Shown here in pieces: positions 42,905 to 52,250 of a stretch of 64,000 nucleotides of DNA. A program made the translations under genes and the position numbers. A model generated the notes under the pieces. The model saw only the letters and a program-made list of their open reading frames with translations, was not told where the DNA came from and did no database searches. The stretch comes from Rhizobacter sp. OV335 (lineage in GTDB: Bacteria > Pseudomonadota > Gammaproteobacteria > Burkholderiales > Burkholderiaceae_C). Position 1 is the stretch's first letter. The number at the start of each line of letters is the position of its first letter. The stretch lies in NCBI RefSeq assembly GCF_900142965.1, contig NZ_FRCQ01000018.1, positions 1 through 64,000 on the forward strand, given 5' to 3'.

Positions 42905-44260
42905 TCAGCAGCCCAGGTTCCCACCCGGGTCGACACCGATGATGCCGGTGAAGCTGCGGTAGAAGTTGATCCGCGTCTGCACTGCATCAGGACGGCGGCC
43001 ACCGCATTCCAAGCCACCGTTGATCGCGTTGATCGTGACGCCGAAGCCCCACGAATTGACCATCGCGTTGTGCGGCGTCACGCCGGCCGCGCCGGTGCCG
43101 GTCATCCAGTACCAGATGGCCGTCTTCCACGCGATCGTCGAGTCGGTCGCCACCAGGTCCGGGTTGCTCCACAGGTCCACGCCGATGGCCTGGCCGGCCG
43201 CGCGGTAGTTGTAGTTCCAGCTCAGCTGGATCGGACCACGGCCGTAGTACTGCTGGCCGGGTGCGCAACCGCTGTTCGAGTCGCAGTACAGCGGCCAGTT
43301 CGCCTGGTTGTACTCGCGCGTCGCGCGCAGGCTGTCCGACTCGTGCGCCACATTCGCGAGGAAGGCCGCGGCCTCCTGGCGCTTGATCGTGTCGCTGCCG
43401 GTCTTCGCGAACGCCGGCCATCCGGTCATCGCGTTCACCAGGCCGGCGTAGGTGTACAGCCCGTTGCGGCTCGGGAACATCTGGTTGAACTGGCCTTCGC
43501 TGACGATGAACGAGCCGCCGGTGTTGCCACCACCGCCACCACCACCGCCCGTGCCGCCGCAGGTCGTCGGCTGCCAGTACCAGGTGCTGATCGTCGGGTC
43601 GGTGCCGTCGCTGCCGTTGCCGCCGACGTTGACCAGCTTGTAGTAGCTGCCGTTGCCCGGATAGCGCACGACGTCGCCCTGGCGGTAGTACACGCCCGCC
43701 TGCCAGTCGACCGCGGTGCAGCCGGTGTTGCCACCGCCACCACCGCCGCCGCCCCCCCCGCCACCGCCCGTGCTGCCGCAGGCGGTCGGCTGCCAGTACC
43801 AGGTGCTGATCGTCGGGTCGGTGCCGTCGCTGCCGTTGCCGCCGACGTTCACCAGCTTGTAGCAGCTGCCGTTGTTGGGGTACTTGACCACGTCGCCGAG
43901 GTGATAGAACACGCCGGCCTGCCAATTCACCGTCGTGGCGCCGCCGCCGCCGCCGGTGCTGCCGCCGCTGTCGCAGGTGGTCTGCTGCCAGTACCAGGTG
44001 CTGATCGTCGGGTCGGTGGCATCGCTGCCGTTGCCGCCGACGTTGACGAGCTTGTAGTAGTTGCCGTTGTTCGGGTAGCGGACCACGTCGCCGAGGCGGT
44101 AGTACACGCCGTACTGCCAGGTCTGCGAGGTGCAGGCCGCCGCCGAGACGGCCGCGGCACTCATCACCTGCATGGCGGGAGCCGGCGCGGCACAGTAGCC
44201 GGCCAGCGGAATCAACAGGCTTGCGACGCAAGCCACCCAACGTCTTGTCTTGTAGAACAT
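42905..44260 (-). CDS. Secreted GH19 chitinase with three chitin-binding modules
   Basis: This 451-residue protein has a signal peptide (about 1-24). Three CBM5/12-type modules of about 50 residues (44-96, 111-161, 181-234), each with 'LVNVGGNGSD' and 'PTISTWYWQ', are separated by poly-Gly linkers. The GH19 catalytic domain covers about 255-451. Catalytic Glu307 ('NVAHES') and Glu316 ('TREYNQ') are nine residues apart, as in bacterial ChiC/ChiG enzymes, and 'YYGRGPIQLSWNYNY' is the substrate-cleft signature. It degrades chitin outside the cell, for example fungal walls. Confidence 0.95.
   Translation of the reverse strand: MFYKTRRWVACVASLLIPLAGYCAAPAPAMQVMSAAAVSAAACTSQTWQYGVYYRLGDVVRYPNNGNYYKLVNVGGNGSDATDPTISTWYWQQTTCDSGGSTGGGGGATTVNWQAGVFYHLGDVVKYPNNGSCYKLVNVGGNGSDGTDPTISTWYWQPTACGSTGGGGGGGGGGGGGNTGCTAVDWQAGVYYRQGDVVRYPGNGSYYKLVNVGGNGSDGTDPTISTWYWQPTTCGGTGGGGGGGGNTGGSFIVSEGQFNQMFPSRNGLYTYAGLVNAMTGWPAFAKTGSDTIKRQEAAAFLANVAHESDSLRATREYNQANWPLYCDSNSGCAPGQQYYGRGPIQLSWNYNYRAAGQAIGVDLWSNPDLVATDSTIAWKTAIWYWMTGTGAAGVTPHNAMVNSWGFGVTINAINGGLECGGRRPDAVQTRINFYRSFTGIIGVDPGGNLGC
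43559..44131 (-). repeat. Three near-identical tandem modules in the chitinase gene
   Basis: Units at about 43559-43720, 43778-43930 and 43973-44131 are highly similar at the DNA level, with a period of about 200-210 bp and GGC/GGT-rich linkers between them. The linker around 43734-43770 is a long C-rich run on the plus strand, prone to slippage. The similarity suggests recent duplication or gene conversion. Confidence 0.85.
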
Positions 44261-44517
44261 GGTTGTCTTTCCGGTGTTGTTGAGGAGTGGACTCACTGCT
44301 CCAGGGCCCCACGGACTGCCAATCGTGAAAGCGCTCGCATTTGACCGGGCGAGCGGCCGGATTCGGGTAACAGCGTGCAAGAAGCGGCTTGCAACGTGAG
44401 CGTGGACGCCAGCGCCGCGTGTGCGGCGGGCGTCATTCATCGCAGCGCAAGCGCGGTGCGGCGCCGGGTGGCGTGCTGGCGGGGCGCTGTCAGCGCGCCC
44501 TCGCTATCGGCCGATCC

Positions 44518-45153
44518 CTAGACAGGCCGCTTTGCCAGCAGCGCCCACACGCCGGCGGCCGACAACAGCGACCCACCGGCGAGGTTGAAGCGCCGCTGCG
44601 CCCGCGGCGACGACAGCGCCTTGCGGGCCGACGCGGCGAACACCGCGTAGAGCGTCGAGTTGAGGGTGGCCATCGCGACGAAGGTGACGGCCAGGATCCA
44701 CAGCTGCTGCGTGGCGTTCACGCCCGGACGCAGGAACTGCGGCAGGAAGGCGACGAAGAACACGATGCCTTTCGGGTTCAGCGCGGTCACGAGCCAGGTG
44801 TTGGCGAACAGCTTCCAGTACGAACCGGGCGCCGGCGCCGCGGCGGCCGGAGCCGGTGAGATGCCGGCCCGCAGCAGCTTGATGCCGAGGTAGAGCAGGT
44901 AGAGGCCGCCCGCGAACTTGACCACCGTGAACCAGAAGGCCGAGGCCGCCAGCAGCGCGCCGAGGCCGAGCAGCGACACCAGCAGCGCGGTGGAGTCGCC
45001 CAGCGCGACGGCCGCGATCAGCGGCATGTTGGCGCGCCGCCCGTGCGCCATCGAGTAGCTGATGACGGTCAGGATGGTCGGGCCGGGGATGATCAGCAGC
45101 ACCGCGGAGGCGGCGACGAAGGCAAGCCAGTTTTCGATGGGCATCGGGGTCAT
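44518..45153 (-). CDS. LysE/RhtB-family amino-acid exporter
   Basis: This 211-residue inner-membrane protein has six helices. 'IIPGPTILTVISYSMAHGRR' is the family signature near 20-40, and 'LGDSTALLVSLLGLGALL' and 'TALNPKGIVFFVAFLPQF' follow. Family members export amino acids or related metabolites such as homoserine or threonine. The interval to the chitinase start (44261-44517) holds no gene that I can support. Confidence 0.9.
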   Translation of the reverse strand: MTPMPIENWLAFVAASAVLLIIPGPTILTVISYSMAHGRRANMPLIAAVALGDSTALLVSLLGLGALLAASAFWFTVVKFAGGLYLLYLGIKLLRAGISPAPAAAAPAPGSYWKLFANTWLVTALNPKGIVFFVAFLPQFLRPGVNATQQLWILAVTFVAMATLNSTLYAVFAASARKALSSPRAQRRFNLAGGSLLSAAGVWALLAKRPV

Positions 45154-45171
45154 TCCTCGGTGGTTTGTCGA

Positions 45172-45660
45172 TCAGCCCGCATTCTCGTCTCGCTGCACGA
45201 CATGCGCGAAGGCGAGGTCTTGCGCTGCCAGCGTCCGCACCAGGAATGAAGGCCTCACATCCACGTCAGCCAACGCCGAGCGCGGAAACCACGCAAAGAT
45301 GAGTTCCCGGGCGCCTTCGACACCCCGGTACGGACCGGGCTCGGTGAGCACCCGGCTGCCGGCTTGCGCTTCGGCCGTGAAGTACAGGCCGACCTCATGG
45401 TGTTTCAACCCGCCGTAGACGAAGAAGTTCTCGACCAGCAGCACGAGCGGACCGGCTTGGACGACCAGGCCGAGTTCCTCGTGCAGCTCGCGCACCACCG
45501 CCGTGGTCGCCTCTTCGCCGGACTCCACCCGCCCGCCGGGCAAGGCCCAGAAGTCGTCGCCTTCCGCGCGGTGCAACAGCACGTCATCGCCGCGCAGCAC
45601 GATGGCAACCGCCCGGAGGTGAAAGCGATGCGAACCGGCATCGAAGGAAATCATGCTCAT
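45172..45660 (-). CDS. NUDIX hydrolase
   Basis: This 162-residue hydrolase has a complete Nudix box, G-x5-E-x7-RELxEELG ('GGRVESGEEATTAVVRELHE' onward). The catalytic glutamates that bind magnesium are present. Substrate specificity cannot be read. Start ATG 45660 is followed by a second ATG at 45654. It is divergent from the DUF2272 lipoprotein gene (80 nt) and 18 nt before the LysE gene, possibly co-transcribed with it. Confidence 0.92.
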   Translation of the reverse strand: MSMISFDAGSHRFHLRAVAIVLRGDDVLLHRAEGDDFWALPGGRVESGEEATTAVVRELHEELGLVVQAGPLVLLVENFFVYGGLKHHEVGLYFTAEAQAGSRVLTEPGPYRGVEGARELIFAWFPRSALADVDVRPSFLVRTLAAQDLAFAHVVQRDENAG

Positions 45661-45739
45661 GGCGAAATCCGGACAGTGCAGAAGGAGGGCTCGCGACTGT
45701 ATCCGTGCCCGCAGGTCGCCTGCGCACACAATCATCCCG

Positions 45740-46564
45740 ATGCGAACCCTCCGCCGCACGCTCCTCCTGGCCGCGCTGCTCGTCACCGGCTGCATCACGC
45801 GCGGCCCGGTCGCTCCGACGACCGTGCCGCCGGAACGCATCGCGCGGATGCTGCAGATCGCCGAGGCCGAGTGGCGGCTCTGGGGCTCGCCGGTCATTGG
45901 CACGACGGCCGATGGGGCGCAATGCGCGGTGCTGGCCTCCGGCGACTGCGCCGAGGTCGACGACGGCTGCGGCCGCGAGATGAGCGCGGCGCTGTGCCCG
46001 GTCGTCAACGGCTACTGGGCCGCGCTCGGGCCCGGCGGCTCGGGCGGCATCGAGCGCCACACCTGCCCGCAGGCCGACCGCTGCGAGGCCCGCTGGCAGC
46101 CCGAGTGGGGCAGGCCGTACTGGACGCCCGCCTGGTCGGCCGCGTTCATCAGCGCGGTGCTGCGGCGCGCGGGTTTCAGCGAATCGGAGTTCCGCTTCGG
46201 CAAGTCGCATGCCGACTACGTCGTCGCGGCGCGCGACCACCTGAGTTCGGCCCACGACGTGGTGCCCACGCCCGCGATCGCGCTGCCCGGCGACCTGATC
46301 TGCGCGCTGCGCGAAGGCGCGCGCATCGCCCCTGCCGAGATCGGCCGCATCAGCGCCGGCGAGTCGCCGACGCCGATGCACTGCGACCTCGTCACGCGCG
46401 TCGACTTCGCCGGGCGCCGGCTCGAGGCCATCGGCGGCAACGTGCAGCAAGCGGTGTCGCGCACCACGGTCGAGCTCGACGAGCAGGGGCGCGTCGCCGC
46501 GTCACCCGGCGCCGGACGGGCGTGGAACCTGGTCATGCGCCTGCACGCCGAGCCGCTCGACTGA
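45740..46564 (+). CDS. DUF2272 lipoprotein
   Basis: This 274-residue protein has a lipobox 'LLVTGC' at the end of a short signal peptide. The DUF2272 domain follows, with 'PAWSAAFISAVLRRAGF' and 'SHADYVVAAR', a fold related to CHAP/NlpC-type hydrolases. Cysteines in 'AQCAVLASGDCAEVDDGCGR' may form disulfides. It may act on peptidoglycan or another wall polymer. Its 3' end overlaps the convergent DUF6064 gene by 63 bases. Confidence 0.8.
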   Translation: MRTLRRTLLLAALLVTGCITRGPVAPTTVPPERIARMLQIAEAEWRLWGSPVIGTTADGAQCAVLASGDCAEVDDGCGREMSAALCPVVNGYWAALGPGGSGGIERHTCPQADRCEARWQPEWGRPYWTPAWSAAFISAVLRRAGFSESEFRFGKSHADYVVAARDHLSSAHDVVPTPAIALPGDLICALREGARIAPAEIGRISAGESPTPMHCDLVTRVDFAGRRLEAIGGNVQQAVSRTTVELDEQGRVAASPGAGRAWNLVMRLHAEPLD

Positions 46565-47194
46565 CACGCCCGCATGGCGCGATGACGCCATCGTGGCGAG
46601 CAGCGCGGCACTGATCGCACACCACGCGAGCGGCAGAACCCACAGCAGCCGCAGCCCGCGCCGCGCCGCAGCGGTCGTGGGCGCGACGAGCAGCAGCAGC
46701 GCCAGCGTCGCCAGCACGGTCGGGTCGGGCGCAAGGCCGAAGAACCCGGCCTGCCGCCACGGGCGCCCGAGCAGGAGCCCGACCCACGGATGGCCGAACA
46801 CCGCCCACGCCGCGAGCGCCGTGCCCGACACCACGCGCCAACGCCGCACCGACAGGCCGACGCCACCCCGCCACGCCAGCACCAGCAACCCGATGGCCTG
46901 CAGTCCGAACGCTGCGGCAAAGGAGGTCGCCGGCCAGAAGATCGGCGCGAAGCGCTCGAGCAGAAAGGCCCAGGCCGTGAACGCCCAGCACAGCGCGACG
47001 AAGGCGAAGGCCGCGCGCAGCATCCGCTCGTCGCGCCCGCCCCGGGCCCGCCAGACCAGCCAGGCCGAGGCCACGGCCATCACGGCCCACTGCAGCGGCC
47101 ACCACGCGTCGTTCAGCGATTCGAAGAGCCGCCCGTAGATGCGCGGCGAGAACATCAGGAAGCTGGACGGCCGGTAAGTCCACCACTCGCTCAA
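46502..47194 (-). CDS. DUF6064 membrane protein
   Basis: This protein of about 230 residues has six or seven hydrophobic helices. The conserved N-terminus 'SEWWTYRPSSFLMFSPRIY' identifies the family. The most likely start is TTG 47194, which has GAGGG about seven bases upstream; longer starts would lie inside the preceding aldo/keto reductase gene. Function is unknown. The last 21 codons overlap the DUF2272 gene on the other strand. Confidence 0.75.
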   Translation of the reverse strand: MSEWWTYRPSSFLMFSPRIYGRLFESLNDAWWPLQWAVMAVASAWLVWRARGGRDERMLRAAFAFVALCWAFTAWAFLLERFAPIFWPATSFAAAFGLQAIGLLVLAWRGGVGLSVRRWRVVSGTALAAWAVFGHPWVGLLLGRPWRQAGFFGLAPDPTVLATLALLLLVAPTTAAARRGLRLLWVLPLAWCAISAALLATMASSRHAGVSVERLGVQAHDQVPRPSGAG

Positions 47195-47204
47195 CGCTCG
47201 GCCC

Positions 47205-48119
47205 TCACAGCGCCGCCACCGTGCGCGCCATGCGCTCGCGCAGCGCCGCATCGGGCATGCGTCCGCGCGCCGCCGCCATGTTCTCGCGCAAATGCGCCAC
47301 CTGGCTGGTGGCCGGAATCGCGCAGGTGACGGCCGGGTGCGAGACGACGAACTTCAACGCGACCTGCGCCCAGTTCGCGCAGTCGATCTCCGCCGCCCAG
47401 GCCGGCAGCCGCTGGCGCGCCAGCACATCCATCAGCGCGCCACCGCGAAAAGGCCGGTTCACCAGCACCGCGATGCCGCGCTCCTGCGCGAGCGGCAGCA
47501 GGCGCTGCTCGGCCTCGCGGTCGACCAGGTTGTGCGTGAGCTGCACGAAGTCGATCGGCTGCGTGCGCATCACCTGCTCCAGCTCGGCATGGCGCCGGCC
47601 CTCGGAGGTGGTGATGCCGACGTAGCGCAGCCGCCCCGCCTTCTTCATCTCGATGAGCCGCGGCAGGTGCTCCTGCCACGACAGCAGGTTGTGCACCTGC
47701 ATCAGGTCGAAGCGCGGCACGCCCCAGAAACCGCGCGACGCCTCCATCTGCGCCGCGCCGCGCTGCACGTCGCCGATCCACACCTTCTCGGCCGAGAACA
47801 GCGCCGCCGGCCGGCCGAGTTGCGCCAGCGCGTGACCGATGGTCGGCTGCGACGAGCCGTACATCGGCGACGAATCGATCAGCCGGCCGCCCTCGGCAAA
47901 GAAGGCGCGGACCACCTCGGTGCAGGAGTCGCGCGCCGCACGGTCATTGCCGACGTTGAAGGTGATCCAGCTGCCGAGGCCGATGGCGGGCAGACTCTCG
48001 CCGCTGGACGGGATGCGGCGCTCGAGGGCTGCCGCCGCGCGGGCCGGTACGGCGCCGACCAACGCGGTGGCCGCCAGACCGGCCAGCCAGTCGCGACGGG
48101 TGCAGGGATCGACGCTCAT
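47205..48119 (-). CDS. Aldo/keto reductase with exported-type N-terminus
   Basis: This 304-residue TIM-barrel reductase has catalytic residues Asp and Tyr in 'LIDSSPMYGSS', Lys in 'SAEKVW' and His in 'LMQVHNLL'. Residues 8-30 ('RRDWLAGLAATALVGAVPAR') look like a twin-arginine signal ahead of the barrel, which is unusual for an NADPH enzyme. The protein may therefore be periplasmic and use a non-nucleotide donor, or the N-terminus may be retained. It starts at ATG 48119. Confidence 0.85.
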   Translation of the reverse strand: MSVDPCTRRDWLAGLAATALVGAVPARAAAALERRIPSSGESLPAIGLGSWITFNVGNDRAARDSCTEVVRAFFAEGGRLIDSSPMYGSSQPTIGHALAQLGRPAALFSAEKVWIGDVQRGAAQMEASRGFWGVPRFDLMQVHNLLSWQEHLPRLIEMKKAGRLRYVGITTSEGRRHAELEQVMRTQPIDFVQLTHNLVDREAEQRLLPLAQERGIAVLVNRPFRGGALMDVLARQRLPAWAAEIDCANWAQVALKFVVSHPAVTCAIPATSQVAHLRENMAAARGRMPDAALRERMARTVAAL

Positions 48120-48201
48120 GCGCCGATTCTGCGACCGTTGTCGATTTCGCACCGCGTCGTTCGTCGTCTGCACATTCACCTCTTCAAGCCAGGAGACATC
48201 G

Positions 48202-48639
48202 ATGACCCGTCCCGACACCGACACGCCCGCCGCGATCCAGCAGCTTCTGCAAGGCTACGTGGAATCCGTCCTCGCCAAGGACGTCGAGGCCTTCGTGGCG
48301 CTCTACGATGCCGACCTGCGGGTGTTCGACATGTGGAACCGCTGGTCCCATGACGGCCAGCAGCCGTGGCGCGAGATGGTGCAGGGCTGGTTCGGCTCGC
48401 TGCACGACGAGCGCGTCGCCGTGGCCTTCAGCGAGGTGCGAACCCGGGTGTCGCAGGACCTCGCCGTGCTGCACGCCTTCGTTTCGTTCGCGGCGATCGA
48501 CACTGGCGGCACCACGTTGCGCTCGATGACCAACCGCATCACGATGGCCCTGGCCCGGCGCGGCGACGACTGGAAGATCGTCCACCAGCACACCTCGGCA
48601 CCGATCGACGGCGAGACGAAGGCGATCTTCCAGCGCTGA
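48202..48639 (+). CDS. SnoaL-like NTF2-fold protein
   Basis: This 145-residue cytoplasmic protein has the cone-shaped NTF2/SnoaL fold signature: 'AIQQLLQGYVESVLAKDVEA' helix, 'LYDADLRVFDMW' strand and 'WKIVHQHTS' C-terminal strand. Family members include isomerases, hydrolases and ligand-binding proteins; no catalytic set is evident. AGGAG precedes the ATG. It is divergent from the aldo/keto reductase gene and converges with the flavin reductase gene. Confidence 0.85.
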   Translation: MTRPDTDTPAAIQQLLQGYVESVLAKDVEAFVALYDADLRVFDMWNRWSHDGQQPWREMVQGWFGSLHDERVAVAFSEVRTRVSQDLAVLHAFVSFAAIDTGGTTLRSMTNRITMALARRGDDWKIVHQHTSAPIDGETKAIFQR

Positions 48640-48641
48640 GA

Positions 48642-49262
48642 TCAGAGCTCGTCGATCGCGTTGGCGCGCGCATCGCCGATCGCGAAGCGCTCGTTGGTCG
48701 TCACGTAGAAGCTCGCGCCGAAGCGGCCGACCGGGTGGTAGTCCTGCAGCCGCACGCGCCAGCGCTCGGTGTCGACCAGGCCGTCGCGCACCGTCAGCCA
48801 CAGGATGCGGCCGAGGAAGACGTAGCGGCTGTCGGTCTCCAGCGTCTCGTGCAGCACGCACTCGAAGGCCACCGGCGCCTGCGCGATGCGCGGCGGCGCG
48901 ACGCAGCGCGACGGCAGCGCGTTGAGCCCGGCGTGGTCCAGCTCGCTCTCGTGCGGCGGCAGCGCGCTGCCGCAGGCGTGCATCTGCGCGCTCATCGCCT
49001 CATCGGTCAGGTGCACGACGAACTCGCGGCTGCGCAGGATGTTGGCCGCGGTGTCCTTCAAGCGGCCATCATGCAAGCGGTTGACGCTGATGAACACCAG
49101 CGGTGGGTCTTCGCCGAGCATGTTGAACATGCTGAACGGCGCGGCGTTGACGACGCCGTCGGCGCCGAGCGTGGTGACCAGCGCGATCGGCCGCGGCACG
49201 ATCAGGCTGGCCATCAGCTTGTAGCGCTCGTAGGCGCCGAGTTCGCGGAAGTCGATGTCCAT
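48642..49262 (-). CDS. Flavin reductase-like FMN-binding protein
   Basis: This 206-residue split-barrel protein belongs to the flavin reductase/DIM6 family, with 'PRPIALVTTLGADGVVNAAP' and 'FSMFNMLGEDPPLVFISV' forming the FMN site and 'EFVVHLTDE' following. It may reduce or store flavin, or act on an unknown substrate. No monooxygenase partner is adjacent. The next gene upstream on the same strand is a DUF4242 protein 67 nt away. Confidence 0.9.
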   Translation of the reverse strand: MDIDFRELGAYERYKLMASLIVPRPIALVTTLGADGVVNAAPFSMFNMLGEDPPLVFISVNRLHDGRLKDTAANILRSREFVVHLTDEAMSAQMHACGSALPPHESELDHAGLNALPSRCVAPPRIAQAPVAFECVLHETLETDSRYVFLGRILWLTVRDGLVDTERWRVRLQDYHPVGRFGASFYVTTNERFAIGDARANAIDEL

Positions 49263-49329
49263 CGGGGCGGCGACGCAAGATCGGTGCCGCGCCTGCGCAT
49301 CAAGCGCGGCCCTCTTTCATGTCACGCGT

Positions 49330-49602
49330 TCACTCCGCCGTGGCCGGCTCGATCACCGAGCGCACCTGCGAGACGCGGTTGGCCGGAAAACCGCCCAGCT
49401 CCGCATGCCGGCGCACCGCGGCCGCATCGGGCGCCTGGTAGATGCAGTAGAGGCGGTCGTCGGTCACGTAGCTGTGCACCCACTGGATCGCCGGGCCCAT
49501 GCTGTTGAGCACGCCGCATGACTTTCGGGATATGGCCTTCAGGTCCTGCGGTGTAAGCTGGCCGGCACCGGGGATGTCTCTCTCGATCACGAACTTGGGC
49601 AT
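49330..49602 (-). CDS. DUF4242 small ferredoxin-like-fold protein
   Basis: This 90-residue protein has 'MPKFVIERDIPGAGQLTPQD' at its start and the conserved 'YCIYQAPDAAAVRRHAELGG' segment of the DUF4242 (SCO4226-like) family. Some relatives bind nickel. AGGAG lies just before the ATG. It is divergent from the wHTH-ATPase regulator (122 nt), a family whose members are often paired with this type of gene, so it is a likely target. Confidence 0.85.
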   Translation of the reverse strand: MPKFVIERDIPGAGQLTPQDLKAISRKSCGVLNSMGPAIQWVHSYVTDDRLYCIYQAPDAAAVRRHAELGGFPANRVSQVRSVIEPATAE

Positions 49603-49724
49603 GTCGCACTCCTGTGGGGTTGAGGTGCCCGATGCTCCTGCGCGGGGCCCGGCCCGGTCATCAAGCGCGTCTGAATTCCGCATGAATTCCAGCCGGCGCG
49701 CCGCCACCCGAGGAGCGAACCGCC

Positions 49725-52250
49725 ATGCCTCCCTTGTATCGATTCGGCGACTTCGAGCTGCAGCCCGACCAGCGCCTGCTGCTGCGCCACGGCCAGCCGC
49801 TGACGCTCACCGCGCGCGCGTTCGGCGTGCTGGTCGCGCTGGTCGAGCGCGCCGGGCAGCTGGTCTCGAAAGACGAGTTGATGCAGCTGGTGTGGGCCGG
49901 CCTCGTCGTGGAGGAGAACAACATCGCGGTGCACGTCGCGCAACTGCGCAAGCTGCTGGGCGCGCCGGCGATCTCGACCATCGCCGGCTGCGGCTACCGC
50001 TTCGCGCTCGAGGTCTCGCGCGTTGACGCGCAGCCCGCCGTTGCCGCCCGCGAATCCGACGAGTTCCCCGGCAACCTGCCGACCCGCACGCCGGCGCTGA
50101 TCGGCCGCGAGGCCGAGCTGGCCGAGCTCGGCGCGCTGCTCGACGCCCACCCGCTGGTGACGGTCTGCGGCGGCCCGGGCGTCGGCAAGACGCAGCTCGC
50201 GATGGCGGCCGCCGTGCGTCGACGCGCCCACCACCCCGACGGCAGCTGGTGGATCGACCTCGCCCCGCTGACCGACGGCGCGCAGATCGCGTCGACGATC
50301 GCCGGCGCGATGGGCCTGAAGCCGGTGGCCGGCGAAGACACGCTCGCAGCACTCGTGCGCCGGTTGAAGCCGCGCACGCTGCTGCTGGTGCTCGACAACG
50401 CCGACCACCTGGCGCCGGAGGTCGCGCGGCTGGCCGCGGCGCTGGTGCAGGCGACGCCGCGCGTGTCGGTGCTGGTGACGAGCCAGGTGCCGCTGCGCGA
50501 CCCGGCGCAGCGGCTGCTGCGCCTCGGGCCGCTCGGGCTGCCGGCGCCGGGTGCGTCGATCGACGAGGCCGCGCGCTGCGGCGCGGTGCAGTTGCTGGCC
50601 GAACGCGCCGCCGGGGCGGGCAGCCCGCTGGAGAGCGATGCCCGCAGCATCGACGCGGCCACCGACATCTGCCGCCGCCTCGACGGCAATGCACTGGCGA
50701 TCGAGCTGGCGGCGGCGCGGCTGCCGGCGCTCGGCCTGGCCGCGCTCGCCGAGCGGCTGCAGCAGCGCCTCGGGCTGCTGGCGCCGCTGCCGCAGGTGCC
50801 GGCCTCGCGGCAGAACGCGCTCGCCGCGGCGCTGGACTGGAGCCACGGCTTGCTGTCGCCGACCGAGCAGCAGGTGTTCCAGCGGCTCGGCGTGTTCCCC
50901 GGCGCGTTCGAGCTGGACCGCGCCGCGTTGTGCCTGGCCGACGACGGCCTGCCGGCGCCGCGCGTCATCGAGACCCTGCTCGACCTGGCCGACCGCTCGC
51001 TGCTGAGCGTCGACCGCGCGAGCGCGCCCCGCTACCGCCTGCCGGAGAGCATCCGGCTGTACGCGCTCGACAAGCTGCAGGCCTCGGGCGAATCGGCGGC
51101 CGTGCGCGTTGCCTTCGCGCGCGGCATGCGCGCGGTGTTCGACGAGGCCTACGAGGACCACTGGCGATCGAACCCGCAGGGCGCGCCCGGGGCCTGGCGC
51201 GAGCGCTGGGCGCCCGAGCTCGATGACCTGCGCGCCGCGCTCGACGAGGCGACCGCGAACGACCCGGACACTGCGGTCGCGCTGTACGGGTCGTCGTCAC
51301 CGCTGTGGGGCGCGCTGCTGCTGCAGGCCGAGGCCCGCGAGCGCGGCGAGGCGCTGGTCGGCCGGCTCTCCGACGGCCTGCCGCTGCAGGTGCTCGCGCG
51401 TTTCTGGGAGGGCGTGGCCCGTGCGCACAGCACCGAGTACCCGCTGCGCTGCCGGGCCGCGGCCGAGGTGGCGGCGCAGCGCTACGCCGAGCTGGGCGAT
51501 GCGCGCGGCGAGTACCTGGCCTGGGCCGAGTTCGCGCTGAACTGGCGTCTTGACCACCCCGAGGCGCGGCGGGCGCTGGCGCGCGCCAAGGCGATCGAGG
51601 ACCCGCGCTGGCCGGCGCCGGTGCTGGTGAACGGGCGCACCACCGAGGCGGTGCTGGACTTCACCGGCGGCGATGCCGAGCGTGCGCGCGAGGCGCTGTT
51701 GTCGCTCGCGGTGCTGTGCGAGCGCGACGGCCACCTCGAGGGCACGTTGCGCACTGGTGCCAACCTGGTCGACATCGACCGCCACGCCGGCCGCACCGTC
51801 GACGCGATCCGGCGTGGCGAAGCGTTGCTGGCCCGCCTGCCGCCGGGGCGGGCGTCGGCCAACGAGTTCACGCTGTTCGCGAACCTGGTCGGCGCGCTGC
51901 TCGACCACGGCGAAGTGGCTCGGGCGCGGGCCGTCGTCGGCGAGTGCGCACGGCGCCTGCGGCGGCTGCCCGAGGACAGCTGCATGTGGTCGATGCTCGA
52001 CCTGTTCGGCGCGCTGCATGCGCTGTCGGGCCGCACCGATGCGGCCGCGCGGCTCGCGGGCGCCTCGGTGCGCAACTACCGCGAGCGGGGCCGGCTGGTG
52101 CGGCAACCCAACGAAGAGGCCGACCGGGTGCGGCTGGCCGAGCTGCTGGCCCGGCACCCGGATGCCGCCGAGCTGGCCGCCTGGCAGGCCGAGGGCGAGC
52201 GGCTGACGATCGCCGAGGCCTGCGAGCTGGCGTTCGAGGCGGGAGCCTAG
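49725..52250 (+). CDS. Winged-helix STAND ATPase transcriptional regulator
   Basis: This 841-residue cytoplasmic regulator has an OmpR/PhoB-type winged helix (about 5-97, '[20 protein letters not shown]') and a NB-ARC/AAA-like NTPase (about 125-400). Walker A GGPGVGKT lies at 149-156 and Walker B is '[10 protein letters not shown]'. A winged-helix region and a long TPR-like helical array follow (about 450-830). This is the layout of AfsR/MalT-like STAND switches, which assemble on ligand and nucleotide binding. Its stop overlaps the convergent metallopeptidase stop by four bases. Confidence 0.9.
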   Translation: MPPLYRFGDFELQPDQRLLLRHGQPLTLTARAFGVLVALVERAGQLVSKDELMQLVWAGLVVEENNIAVHVAQLRKLLGAPAISTIAGCGYRFALEVSRVDAQPAVAARESDEFPGNLPTRTPALIGREAELAELGALLDAHPLVTVCGGPGVGKTQLAMAAAVRRRAHHPDGSWWIDLAPLTDGAQIASTIAGAMGLKPVAGEDTLAALVRRLKPRTLLLVLDNADHLAPEVARLAAALVQATPRVSVLVTSQVPLRDPAQRLLRLGPLGLPAPGASIDEAARCGAVQLLAERAAGAGSPLESDARSIDAATDICRRLDGNALAIELAAARLPALGLAALAERLQQRLGLLAPLPQVPASRQNALAAALDWSHGLLSPTEQQVFQRLGVFPGAFELDRAALCLADDGLPAPRVIETLLDLADRSLLSVDRASAPRYRLPESIRLYALDKLQASGESAAVRVAFARGMRAVFDEAYEDHWRSNPQGAPGAWRERWAPELDDLRAALDEATANDPDTAVALYGSSSPLWGALLLQAEARERGEALVGRLSDGLPLQVLARFWEGVARAHSTEYPLRCRAAAEVAAQRYAELGDARGEYLAWAEFALNWRLDHPEARRALARAKAIEDPRWPAPVLVNGRTTEAVLDFTGGDAERAREALLSLAVLCERDGHLEGTLRTGANLVDIDRHAGRTVDAIRRGEALLARLPPGRASANEFTLFANLVGALLDHGEVARARAVVGECARRLRRLPEDSCMWSMLDLFGALHALSGRTDAAARLAGASVRNYRERGRLVRQPNEEADRVRLAELLARHPDAAELAAWQAEGERLTIAEACELAFEAGA

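Noticed and set aside
43559-44131. Regularly spaced repeats that could suggest a CRISPR array
   Set aside because: The repeats are about 150 bp, in frame within a chitinase gene, and encode chitin-binding modules.
44326-44339. TGAAAGCGCTCGCA upstream of the chitinase, resembling a LacI-family operator
   Set aside because: Only one half matches the usual TGAAAGCGCTTTCA pattern and no LacI-type gene is nearby.
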